NCBI GenBank assembly: GCA_002405835.1
Contig: DHMO01000037.1
Location: forward strand, 16,195-45,559
Reading direction: 5' to 3'
DNA length: 29,365 nt
From: Lentisphaeria bacterium UBA4640
GTDB taxonomy: Bacteria > Verrucomicrobiota > Lentisphaeria > Victivallales > UBA1829
The notes beneath the pieces are model-generated. The model was not told the origin of the DNA, made no database searches, and worked only from the letters and a program-made list of their open reading frames with translations. Positions 15,470 through 23,600 of this stretch are shown here, piece after piece (within the stretch, counting starts at the first letter, position 1; every line of letters starts with the position of its first letter). A program made the translations under genes and the position numbers.

Positions 15470-16695
15470 AGGTTCTGTGGATCACAAACATTCTGCTTCC
15501 GGACATCTGCACCGCGATGGGATGGAACGCACCCGTCACCGGAGGCTGGATGTCCGCACTCGCCGGATTCCTGACCGGAGCGCACCCGGAACTTGAACTG
15601 GCAGTCGCCTCCGCCGGACCCGTCGGAGAGCTTGTGGAAAAAGAGGTCGGCGGAATCCGCTGTTTCATCCTTCCGCAGACAAGCCGCACCGGATGCTGGA
15701 AAGCGATTCAGCAGAAGTTCGCGCCCGAAGTCATTCACATTCACGGAACCGAATACGCATACGGGCTGGAGTGGATCCGCGAATGCGGAAACGCTCATGC
15801 CGTTGTCTCCATTCAGGGACTTGTTGAAGTTTACGCCCGCTACAGTCTCGGCGGAATCGAGCGCGGCGAGCTGAAAAAATACCGGACCCTTCAGGATTAT
15901 CTGCGTCCTTCGCTTCTGAAACTGCCGCAGCGGATGGCGGCGCAGGGACAACTTGAGATCGAATACATGAAAACATGCGGACACTTCATCGGACGAACCG
16001 AATGGGACCGCGTGCATCTCTGGGCGGTCAACCCGTCGGCGGAGTATCATTTCTGCAATGAGATGCTCCGAGAACCGTTCTATCATGCGCGCTGGAACCG
16101 CTCCGAATGCGAACCGCACACAATTTTCCTCTCGCAGGGAGCCGCTCCGCTGAAGGGACTGCATCAGGTTCTCAAAGCGATGCCGCTGATTCTGCGCGAA
16201 TTTCCCGATGCGAAAATCCGTCTTGCAGGAAGCAATATTTTCTCCAGAAAAACACTGCGGGAAAAACTGAAATTTTCACTTTACGCCAACTACATAGCAA
16301 GTCTGATAAAACGTCTCGGACTCCAGGGACATTTTGAAACGCTCGGACTCTGCCCGCCGGAACGGATGGTTGCAGAACTGAAGCGGTGCAATGTGTTCAT
16401 CTGTCCCTCCAGCATCGAGAACAGCCCGAATTCCCTCGGGGAAGCTCAGCTGACGGGCGTTCCGTGCATCGGCTCTTATGTCGGCGGAGTTCCGGACTTT
16501 GCCGCAGACGGCGCCGCCCTGCTCTACCGTTTTGAAGAAACGGAGATGCTGGCGGATCACGTCTGTTCCGTTTTCCGCAGTCCGGAACTGGCGGAAAAAC
16601 TCTCCGCAGCAGCGGCGAAAGCGGCGGCGGAACGCCACAACCGCAACACGATCTGCCAGAAAATGATGCAGATTTACAGAGAGATTGCCTCATAA
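15466..16695 (+). CDS. Glycosyltransferase family 4 protein
   Basis: This is a GT-B fold retaining glycosyltransferase of 409 residues that should add one sugar to the lipid-linked repeat unit on the cytoplasmic face. The N-terminal acceptor domain includes a loop like VIHIHGTEYAYG. The C-terminal donor domain carries the GT4 acidic pair Glu318-x7-Glu326 in SSIENSPNSLGE, followed by AQLTGVPCIGSYVGG. The acceptor and donor sugar cannot be predicted. The start codon overlaps the pyruvyl transferase stop (ATGA) and the GGAGG-like AAGGAGG in the end of that gene serves as ribosome site. The gene ends in a TAATG overlap with the next. Confidence 0.9.
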   Translation: MKVLWITNILLPDICTAMGWNAPVTGGWMSALAGFLTGAHPELELAVASAGPVGELVEKEVGGIRCFILPQTSRTGCWKAIQQKFAPEVIHIHGTEYAYGLEWIRECGNAHAVVSIQGLVEVYARYSLGGIERGELKKYRTLQDYLRPSLLKLPQRMAAQGQLEIEYMKTCGHFIGRTEWDRVHLWAVNPSAEYHFCNEMLREPFYHARWNRSECEPHTIFLSQGAAPLKGLHQVLKAMPLILREFPDAKIRLAGSNIFSRKTLREKLKFSLYANYIASLIKRLGLQGHFETLGLCPPERMVAELKRCNVFICPSSIENSPNSLGEAQLTGVPCIGSYVGGVPDFAADGAALLYRFEETEMLADHVCSVFRSPELAEKLSAAAAKAAAERHNRNTICQKMMQIYREIAS

Positions 16696-17975
16696 TGTCA
16701 CCGTTTCTCTACATGCTCTGCGCAGTTCTCCTCCATGCATTCGGAGAACTCTTTTACTACATTTTCCATATGGCGGCGTTCTACGCGCTGTTCTCGCTTG
16801 TCAGCATCGGTCTGTTTCTGTACGGAGTCTGGAAGGGACGCACGAAAAAAGAACCTGTCTGCACCCGCCTCATCTCCTTTACATGGGTCGTACTCTGTCT
16901 GATCCAGTGGGGTGTTCTGCTCCGCGTGTTCAACGGCGACTGGGGCATTTTCGAAGACATGAGCACAAGCGGAATCATCAGCTACATTCTCTGCTACAAA
17001 TATTACGTGCTGAGTCTGCTTCCAATTTTTGCGTTCCGCCAGGAGCTTACGCCGGAAACGATGCCGCGGCTGGCGAAAATCGGAATTGCAACCGGAATCT
17101 GTTTTCTCGTACTTTTCCTGATCAATTCGCCGTATCTGCTGCTCAGCTCGTATGACGATGTTGAACTGGTCGGAATGGACGACACTCCAACCGTCCGGTT
17201 CCTCGCCAACATCATCATCACAATCGGAATGCTGAACATTTTCCTGATATTCTTCTCGCCGTATCTGCCGAAATCATACAATCTGTTCAACTTCGGAATC
17301 TGGTTTGTTTCGCTCGTCATGCAAATACGCGGCGCGGGGCGAACGGGCATCGTGCATTTCATCATGCTCGGTCTGCTGGCGTTTTATCTACGCTTCAAAC
17401 TGCTGAAAACCGTTCTGCTCTGCGTTCTCATGGCCGGCGGTCTGATCGCTCTGGACAGGACCACCGGCTCCCAGCTGTTCGGACATATCATGGAACGCGG
17501 ATTGCAGGACTCCAGATCTCAAATCAACGAATATCTGATAGACGATCTCGACGAGACGCCCGGCGACTGGATCACCGGGCGCGGGCTGAACGGCAAATAT
17601 TTCTGTTTCAAGTTCACCACTTCGGAACCGACCTGGCGTTATGAAATCGAAACAGGTTTTCTGCATTTGATTCTGCGCGGAGGATATCTCTATCTGGTCT
17701 TCTTCATCCTGCCGCTGCTGCTGTGCGCGGTTTACGGATTCTTCGGAAAAAACCTCTTCTGCAAAGCGGCGGCGGGACTGCTGCTGATCCGTATTGCAAT
17801 GCTCATCCCGTTCGGTTTGCCCGTCTATTCCGTAGTCGATGTCATGGACTGGTTTCTGGCTGGTCTCGCCTGCTGTCCGGGAATCCGCAATGCAACCGAT
17901 GAAGAAATCCGCAGAAAATACTTCCGTTTCCCCGAAAAAAAACAACTGGAATCAAAGGAGGTTCAGGCTTCATGA
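16695..17975 (+). CDS. wzy: Wzy-like O-antigen/EPS polymerase or ligase, polytopic membrane protein
   Basis: This 426-residue protein is strongly hydrophobic, with about ten membrane segments and a larger polar loop near residues 265-320 (GLQDSRSQINEYL, then TGRGLNGKYFCF). A long periplasmic loop after a run of membrane helices, containing Arg and a GRGLNG-type motif, fits the Wzy/WaaL polymerase-ligase group. In a Wzx/Wzy locus it is the only good candidate for the polymerase. Sequence identity within the family is always low, so the call rests on topology, motif and context. It overlaps the previous gene by 1 base and the next by 4 bases. Confidence 0.7.
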   Translation: MSPFLYMLCAVLLHAFGELFYYIFHMAAFYALFSLVSIGLFLYGVWKGRTKKEPVCTRLISFTWVVLCLIQWGVLLRVFNGDWGIFEDMSTSGIISYILCYKYYVLSLLPIFAFRQELTPETMPRLAKIGIATGICFLVLFLINSPYLLLSSYDDVELVGMDDTPTVRFLANIIITIGMLNIFLIFFSPYLPKSYNLFNFGIWFVSLVMQIRGAGRTGIVHFIMLGLLAFYLRFKLLKTVLLCVLMAGGLIALDRTTGSQLFGHIMERGLQDSRSQINEYLIDDLDETPGDWITGRGLNGKYFCFKFTTSEPTWRYEIETGFLHLILRGGYLYLVFFILPLLLCAVYGFFGKNLFCKAAAGLLLIRIAMLIPFGLPVYSVVDVMDWFLAGLACCPGIRNATDEEIRRKYFRFPEKKQLESKEVQAS

Positions 17976-18562
17976 AAATACTTGAATTTCATTACTGGCA
18001 ATGTCTGCACTCGATGATTTCCGGAACGTTCTGGACTCTTTTTCACCGTATTTACAGCCGCCTGGCCGGAGTGAAACTCGGGACCGGATGCAGATTTCAA
18101 GGCAAATCGGTGTTTCACCGTCTGCCGGAAAGCCGGATCGAAGCCGGAAAAAACTGCATTTTCAATTCCGCCCCCGCCTCCAATCTGATCGGCGTTTCCG
18201 CGCCCTGCATCCTGACAACCCTGAATTCCGGAGCCGTGCTGGAAATCGGCGACGACTGCGGCTTCTCCGGAACGCGTATCGCCGCGGCTCTGCATGTCCG
18301 TCTCGGAAACCGCGTCCGCTGCGGCGCAAACACCGTCATCTGCGACACCGACTGGCATCCCGATGATCCCCGCGCCGGCAAAGATGCTCCCGTCGTAATC
18401 GAAGACGACGTCTGGCTCGGACTCGGTGCAATTGTCCTGAAGGGCGTAACCATCGGAGCCGGAAGCGTCATCGGAGCCGGAAGCGTGGTGACCCGCGACA
18501 TTCCACCGCACACCATCGCCGCCGGAAATCCCTGCAAAGTCATAAAGAAACTGGAACAATGA
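17972..18562 (+). CDS. Left-handed beta-helix (hexapeptide) acyltransferase
   Basis: From about residue 90 the sequence shows repeated hexapeptide units ([LIV]-G-x4), such as IGDDCGFSG, LGNRVRCGANT and IGAGSVIGAGSV. It ends in the classic PPHTIAAGNPCKVIKK, and the presumed catalytic His is in CDTDWHP. The family (WcaF/NodL/VatD-like) transfers acetyl or another acyl group from CoA to a sugar hydroxyl or amine, so this gene probably decorates the repeat unit. The length of 196 residues is normal. AAGGAGG (about 17956-17962) is a strong ribosome site inside the end of the polymerase gene, and the genes overlap by 4 bases. Confidence 0.88.
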   Translation: MKILEFHYWQCLHSMISGTFWTLFHRIYSRLAGVKLGTGCRFQGKSVFHRLPESRIEAGKNCIFNSAPASNLIGVSAPCILTTLNSGAVLEIGDDCGFSGTRIAAALHVRLGNRVRCGANTVICDTDWHPDDPRAGKDAPVVIEDDVWLGLGAIVLKGVTIGAGSVIGAGSVVTRDIPPHTIAAGNPCKVIKKLEQ

Positions 18563-19314
18563 AACACAACCGCATACTTCTGATTCCAGCCGGAATCATT
18601 CTTCTCTTTCTGCTCCAGCTGCTGCTTCTGCATTGGCTCTCTCCGCTGCTTTCCAGAGACGGCATTACCTATGTGGAAAGCGCGAAACTCTGGAGCGACC
18701 CGGTTTACCGGGAAACCTGTTTCGTCTATACGGCGCACGCGCAGTTCCCGCTTTTCATATCCGCAATGAGCCTCGGGGCGACACTCTTTCATCTGCCGTA
18801 TGAACTCTGCGGACAGCTGATCTGCGCCCTCTCCGGCGTACTGTTTCTCTGCATGATTTATCTGCTCTGCCGTCAGATTTCCGGCAACATGGAATTTGCG
18901 GTTCTGACCGTGCTGATTCTGGCATTCAGCTCCTCCCTGCTCTCGCTGAGTCTGGAAATCCAGCGCGAACTCCCGTATCTGGCAGGTGCGGCGGCGTTTC
19001 TCTGGTGCGCGGCGGCATTCTTCCGCAACGGCCGCTGGTTCGCAGGAGCGGGAATGGCTCTGACGGCGGCTCTGGCGATGTGCACCCGGATCGAAGCCTT
19101 CTTCCTTCCCGCGGCCGCAATGCTGTTCTTCGGCGGCGCAGCGCTCTGGAAGCTCAGTTCCTGGAGACTCGCGTTCAAAGCGTGGGGGTGGCTTGCCGCT
19201 GCGTATGCGGTTGTCTATCCGCTGCTGTTCATTCTCATGACTCCGAAAGGATCGACCTTCCCGCTGTTGTTCTATCTCTCGCCGCTCCTGAAAAAACTGG
19301 GGGTGCTGCAATGA
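18559..19314 (+). CDS. GT-C (GT39/PMT-like) glycosyltransferase, N-terminal half
   Basis: This 251-residue protein has a first membrane helix followed at once by an acidic motif (Asp34 in SRDGITYVESA), the place where GT39/ArnT-like enzymes carry their catalytic aspartate on the first periplasmic loop. Some six more membrane segments follow. Typical relatives are about 500-600 residues with 10-13 helices and a periplasmic C-terminal domain, so this looks like only the catalytic half. The next ORF supplies further helices and a soluble domain, and together they reach 631 residues. Such enzymes use polyprenyl-phosphate sugars in the periplasm. The frame break falls just after A6 and G5 runs (19294-19306). 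It is either a natural two-gene form (ATGA overlap) or a frameshift. Confidence 0.65.
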   Translation: MKHNRILLIPAGIILLFLLQLLLLHWLSPLLSRDGITYVESAKLWSDPVYRETCFVYTAHAQFPLFISAMSLGATLFHLPYELCGQLICALSGVLFLCMIYLLCRQISGNMEFAVLTVLILAFSSSLLSLSLEIQRELPYLAGAAAFLWCAAAFFRNGRWFAGAGMALTAALAMCTRIEAFFLPAAAMLFFGGAALWKLSSWRLAFKAWGWLAAAYAVVYPLLFILMTPKGSTFPLLFYLSPLLKKLGVLQ

Positions 19315-20453
19315 ATTTCTGGGAAAGCATCAACAACATTATCGAAATTCTGCACATTCAGCTGTTTGTGACAGCCTGCACGGGAGCTGTCTTCCTTGCC
19401 CTTTATTTCCGCAAACAGTGGAAGTGGATTCTGCTTTTCACTGCAGCCGGGGGATTCGCCTGGCTGTGGCGCTGGCTGAGCGCGGCCTCTTCCGCCCGTT
19501 ATTATTCCATATTTCTGATTCCGGCGGCAATGCTGACCGCCGGAGGCATGATCGTTCTTGCCCGGACCGCAGTTCATTTCATCCCGGCGGAAAAAGAGAA
19601 AAAAACAAAGGTTCTGCGGATTCTGCTGATCGTTTTCGCGCTTCTCACAGCCGGAGGTTCGATTCTGAAAACCTTCCGCATTCCTCCGCAGGACGCGGTT
19701 CTCCTCTCCGTCTGCAAAACACTCCGCGAAACAGCGAAAGAGGAGGATGTCCTGCTGACCGATATGGAACAGGGCGCCAGAATCAGATATTATTCCGGAA
19801 TAAAGCTCATTTTCGTTCTTGACGAACTCTGGTGGAAAGACACCGCGCAGTTCCGTTCATTTGTCAACGGCTTCTCCCCCTCCGGCACCCCGGTCTGGTT
19901 CCTGACGCGGAATCATCCCGGAGAAGCCTGCAAAACAATGAATCTCCAGCTTGTCGAACAGGGATTCGCCAACAGGAAAAAGACAAAAACGCTTTATCTG
20001 TTCCGCTATCATCCCCCCGCTGCTGCAGAAAAAACAATAAACGCCGATGCGGAACAGCTCGCCTTATGGAAACTTCACGCTTCAACAAAGCAGAAATCCG
20101 CCAGTAAGTTCGACAAATCAACCGAACGGATGCAGATTCAGGAATTCGGCTACAGCATGTTTCAGAGTCCGTATGTCAAAATCAACGGACCATGCACGAT
20201 GTCGTTCACGATTCTTCCACGGGGAAGCCTTTGGCTTGAAATCTATGCGATCCGCAAGAACGAAACAACCGGAAACACGGAAAGTTTCCGCATCGGCCGT
20301 ATCACCGACTTCGGAATTCGGCCAATCCGCTGCATGGTTCCGCTGACCTGGGGTAAAAACAGTACAGGCACAGTGGCTCTCGGACTCTCTTCCATGCATG
20401 CCAACTTTGCGGTTGAGCAAATTGAAATATCGACTTTGGAGCAAAAAAAATGA
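19311..20453 (+). CDS. C-terminal half of the split GT-C protein, or a separate membrane protein with a soluble C-terminal domain
   Basis: The likely start is the ATG at 19311, which overlaps the previous stop as ATGA; the frame is open upstream to 19005, inside the preceding gene. The 380-residue product has about four membrane segments in its first 115 residues, with RYYSIFLIPAAMLTAGG resembling the last helices of GT39 proteins (the YYxxFLxPA type). A soluble, probably periplasmic, region follows with DVLLTDMEQGARIRYYSG. The last ~120 residues look like a beta-rich add-on that I do not recognise. Translation coupling and topology suggest it works with the product of the preceding ORF. Considered alone it would be a hypothetical membrane protein. 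Confidence 0.6.
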   Translation: MNFWESINNIIEILHIQLFVTACTGAVFLALYFRKQWKWILLFTAAGGFAWLWRWLSAASSARYYSIFLIPAAMLTAGGMIVLARTAVHFIPAEKEKKTKVLRILLIVFALLTAGGSILKTFRIPPQDAVLLSVCKTLRETAKEEDVLLTDMEQGARIRYYSGIKLIFVLDELWWKDTAQFRSFVNGFSPSGTPVWFLTRNHPGEACKTMNLQLVEQGFANRKKTKTLYLFRYHPPAAAEKTINADAEQLALWKLHASTKQKSASKFDKSTERMQIQEFGYSMFQSPYVKINGPCTMSFTILPRGSLWLEIYAIRKNETTGNTESFRIGRITDFGIRPIRCMVPLTWGKNSTGTVALGLSSMHANFAVEQIEISTLEQKK

Positions 20454-21625
20454 ATGTCGTTTTCGTCGAAGCAACTCAGGATTACCCCTACCGTTTCAGT
20501 GCAGGAAACGTGAAAGCGGAGTTCATGGGACGCGGATTCATCGAAGCCGGAGCCCGGGTTTCCTTCATAAACGGTCCTCTCGGCAAAACATATCCGGCAG
20601 AGGAACAGGAAGGCTCAACCGACTGGGGCGCACATTACTTCTTTCCCCCGCGCAACGGCGGCTTCCTCCGGAAAACCTTCGGCGGAATGCGCTGGATCTA
20701 CCGGAAAATCAAAGACCTGTTCCGTCCCGGCGATGAAAACATCCTGATTGTGGAGGGCGGATATTTCCCCTTTTTCATTTTCTATTGCATTACGGGACGC
20801 CTCCTCGGCTATCGTGTTGTCGCGATTTTTCATGAATGGCAGCCCAGTTTTACGGGCGTCGGAATCATCAAACGGCTGAATAATCTGCTGCAGGGGTACT
20901 GCTTCGGGTACTTTGTTCATGCGGTCCTGCCGATCAGCCATTTTCTGAAAGAGAAAGCGGAGCGCTTTCACAAACCGCAGATGCTGCTGCCGATTCTCGG
21001 AGATTTCGACCGGAAACCGGATGAAAGCACGAAAACCGGGCCCTGTTTCTCCTACTGCGCACAGGCGGGATATTTCCGCATCATCCAGTTTCTGCTCGAC
21101 GTCTGGAAGCATCTTCCGGCAAACGTACAGCTCCGCATGGTTCTCTCCGGACAGCCGGAGGAACTTGAACGGGTTCAGCGGGAAATCGCAAAACGCAGCC
21201 TCTCCGCCCAGATCTCCGTGCAGACAAAACTTCCGTATGCGGAGCTCCGCGCCCTCTATGCCAACTCCGCCGGACTGCTCATCCCGCTCGATCCGGAATC
21301 ACTTCAGGACAAAGCGCGTTTTTCGCAGAAAATCGCCGAATATCTTGCAACCGGACGCCCCGTCGTCACAACCGCAGTCGGAGAAATTCCCTATTATTTC
21401 AAGCACAACGTCAACGCTTATGTGACAAAGTTTTCGCCCGGAGACTACGCAGACTGTCTCAATTTCCTCCTTAACCATCCGCAGGAAGCCTGCGCCGTCG
21501 GCGCCGCCGGACGCGAGCTCGGCGCGCGCGAATTCAATTACCATACGTTCGGGAAAGCCCTCACCGCGTTCTTCCGCGATACGGTCTGCCGCAAAAAAAC
21601 AGAAATGACAAGGCAAAACTCATGA
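20450..21625 (+). CDS. Glycosyltransferase, GT-B fold, family 4-like
   Basis: This 391-residue protein has an N-terminal acceptor domain (MNVVFVEATQDYPYRFS, then GRGFIEAGARVSFI) and a C-terminal nucleotide-sugar domain. The stretch SLQDKARFSQKIAEYLATG followed by RPVVTTAVGEIP is the donor-binding region of GT4 enzymes that use a Lys/Glu-containing variant of the E-x7-E motif. It should act on the cytoplasmic side in repeat-unit assembly. Donor and acceptor are unknown. GGAG at 20438-20441 is 8 bases before the start, and the start overlaps the upstream stop in an ATGA. The next gene overlaps in the same way. Confidence 0.85.
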   Translation: MNVVFVEATQDYPYRFSAGNVKAEFMGRGFIEAGARVSFINGPLGKTYPAEEQEGSTDWGAHYFFPPRNGGFLRKTFGGMRWIYRKIKDLFRPGDENILIVEGGYFPFFIFYCITGRLLGYRVVAIFHEWQPSFTGVGIIKRLNNLLQGYCFGYFVHAVLPISHFLKEKAERFHKPQMLLPILGDFDRKPDESTKTGPCFSYCAQAGYFRIIQFLLDVWKHLPANVQLRMVLSGQPEELERVQREIAKRSLSAQISVQTKLPYAELRALYANSAGLLIPLDPESLQDKARFSQKIAEYLATGRPVVTTAVGEIPYYFKHNVNAYVTKFSPGDYADCLNFLLNHPQEACAVGAAGRELGAREFNYHTFGKALTAFFRDTVCRKKTEMTRQNS

Positions 21626-22812
21626 ACAAAGACTTCTTTTACATTGACTGCTTCGATTTCTCCCGGGAATCCTCGGGAAGCGGCGGAGCTTCCATCAACA
21701 ATGCAGTCATACGCCAAATGGCAGACAGCGCATGTTTCATCGGATACACTTCCGACAACGATGTTCCAGGCAAACTCACGACAAAAGCTCTTTTCGGCAG
21801 GACAATCGATATGCTTCCCATTGCAGGCTACGGGAAATCCGGCGCGGGCGGCGGACGCCGCCTCATTCCCGGTGCAATCCGTCTCTTCTGGTATCTCTGG
21901 CGCACCCGCAAAGCCTGGAACTCGCTCGGAATCCGCAAGGTTTTCACCGGCAACTACATCGTTCTCTGGTACTTCGCGTTCCTGACCGATTACCGGATCG
22001 GTTATTACGCCACCGGACTCGGCAACCCGTGGATCATCGGACGTCACCCGTGGGCGGGAAAATACTTCTCGAAACTCTATGACTTCATCCAGTCCAAAGC
22101 GCTCCGTCACACGCAGATCACATGGGCGGCGGATTCGCCCGAAATCTGCGCGGAATGGAACCGAATCGCAGCCCGGCACGGCACGAAAATCGCATTTGAG
22201 GCAATCCCTTCCGTCGTCGACACCGACTTTTTCCGTCCGCTCGACCGTGCTGAGTGCCGCAGACGCTGGAATCTGCCGGCGGAAGCCCCTGTCTACATCT
22301 TCGTCGGGCGTCTCGCGCAGGTGAAGGGCATTGACCTGATTCTGAACGCCTTCCGTCTCGTCCTCAGCAAACGTCCGGACGCCCTGCTTCTTCTGATCGG
22401 CGACGGAGAAGAAAAAGCGTCGCTTCAGGCGCTGGCGGAGAGTTTGAATGTTGCCGCACAGGTCCGTTTCACCGGACGCAGGAATCCGGAAGAGATTGTC
22501 TCGCTTCTGGGCGCGGCCGATGCATCCGTGGTCGGCTCTCACGTGGAAGGCTCCTCATTCGCGATGGTGGAACAGCTCGCCGCAGGGAAAGCAATGATTT
22601 CCACAGAAGTCAGCGGAGCGGATGACTTTATCCGCGACGGCGTCAACGGCTTCGTCGTCCGCACGCGCGATCCGGAACTTTATGCGGAAAAGATGCTCGC
22701 CGTGCTCGATCTGCCCGGAGCGGAACGCTGTTCGCGCGATCTCGCGCTGAAAAAATATTCGGAAAACGGAATGTGGATTACACTCAGAGAAAGGCTTTTG
22801 AAATGGAAATAA
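21622..22812 (+). CDS. Glycosyltransferase family 4 protein
   Basis: This 396-residue enzyme has a clear GT4 C-terminal half: IFVGRLAQVKGIDLILNAF (donor loop), LLLIGDGEEKA, VRFTGRRNPEEI and the acidic pair Glu309-x7-Glu317 in EGSSFAMVE. The N-terminal acceptor domain includes SSGSGGASINNAVI. It should add one sugar to the lipid-linked intermediate. Of the four GT4-like genes here it matches the family textbook motifs best. It overlaps the previous gene by 4 bases and the next gene by 10 bases. Confidence 0.92.
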   Translation: MNKDFFYIDCFDFSRESSGSGGASINNAVIRQMADSACFIGYTSDNDVPGKLTTKALFGRTIDMLPIAGYGKSGAGGGRRLIPGAIRLFWYLWRTRKAWNSLGIRKVFTGNYIVLWYFAFLTDYRIGYYATGLGNPWIIGRHPWAGKYFSKLYDFIQSKALRHTQITWAADSPEICAEWNRIAARHGTKIAFEAIPSVVDTDFFRPLDRAECRRRWNLPAEAPVYIFVGRLAQVKGIDLILNAFRLVLSKRPDALLLLIGDGEEKASLQALAESLNVAAQVRFTGRRNPEEIVSLLGAADASVVGSHVEGSSFAMVEQLAAGKAMISTEVSGADDFIRDGVNGFVVRTRDPELYAEKMLAVLDLPGAERCSRDLALKKYSENGMWITLRERLLKWK

Positions 22813-23600
22813 AAGACCAGTGCACCGTCATCGTCAGCTCATGGGACGGCTTTGCCGACTGCTGGCCGTTTTTTGACCACGGTCTGAAAAAATACTGGCC
22901 GGACTGTCCGTGGCGCGTTCTGCTCATGACCACCGGCTCCGTTCCGCAGTTCGAGGGCATTGAAGCGGTCAATCTCCAGGAAGACCGCGGCTGGGCCACC
23001 AATCTCAAACGGACTCTGGAGCATGTCTCGACTCCGTATGTCCTTTACCTTCAGGAAGATTACTGGATTGAAAAACAGGTCGACACAACCGCTCTGGCAA
23101 ACGTTCTCGCGGAGATGCGGAAACAGAACGCCGGATATGCGCGAATCGTCCCCGTTCCTCCGCCGGATCAGAAGGCGGATGCGGAAACCGGACTCGGCGC
23201 ATGTTCCGCCGGCAACCGCTACCGGGTCTGTCTTCAGGCGGCGTTCTGGAAAAAAGATTTCCTGGAAAAGCTGCTCTTCGAAGGTGAAAGCGGATGGGAT
23301 TTTGAATACAAAGGCCGCGAACGCTCCGCCGCCCTCCCCGAACCGAGTCTCGCTTCCGTCCGCGATCTGCTCCCCTACGGAGCCGGAACCGCGGTCCGCA
23401 AGGGACGCTGGACAATGAGCGCGATCCGCTACGCCGGACGCGAAAACATGCCGCTTCCGTACCGCAAACGCGAAAACATTCTCGATGAACTCTGTTCAAA
23501 GATGGGCGGCTCCCTCGCCGGAAAACTTCTTGCATTTCCGCTCCTCCGCCTGATGCAGTGTCTGCGCGGAGACCGCAAATGGAGGAACTATTTCAAATGA
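22803..23600 (+). CDS. Uncharacterised polysaccharide-locus protein, probable GT-A type glycosyltransferase
   Basis: The ATG at 22803 lies inside the end of the previous gene (10-base overlap) and is preceded by AAAGG; an upstream in-frame ATG at 22773 has no ribosome site. The 265-residue product opens with CTVIVSSWDGFADCWPFF, then a Trp- and Pro-rich YWPDCPWRVLL, then DRGWATNLKRTLEHV, and YVLYLQEDYWIEK with Glu85-Asp86. That order (nucleotide-binding strand, then an acidic pair after a hydrophobic strand, like a DXD) resembles GT-A enzymes. Related hypothetical proteins occur in capsule loci, but I know of no assigned reaction. Coupled translation on both sides supports a role in the same polysaccharide. 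The function is inferred, not shown. Confidence 0.7.
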   Translation: MEIKDQCTVIVSSWDGFADCWPFFDHGLKKYWPDCPWRVLLMTTGSVPQFEGIEAVNLQEDRGWATNLKRTLEHVSTPYVLYLQEDYWIEKQVDTTALANVLAEMRKQNAGYARIVPVPPPDQKADAETGLGACSAGNRYRVCLQAAFWKKDFLEKLLFEGESGWDFEYKGRERSAALPEPSLASVRDLLPYGAGTAVRKGRWTMSAIRYAGRENMPLPYRKRENILDELCSKMGGSLAGKLLAFPLLRLMQCLRGDRKWRNYFK

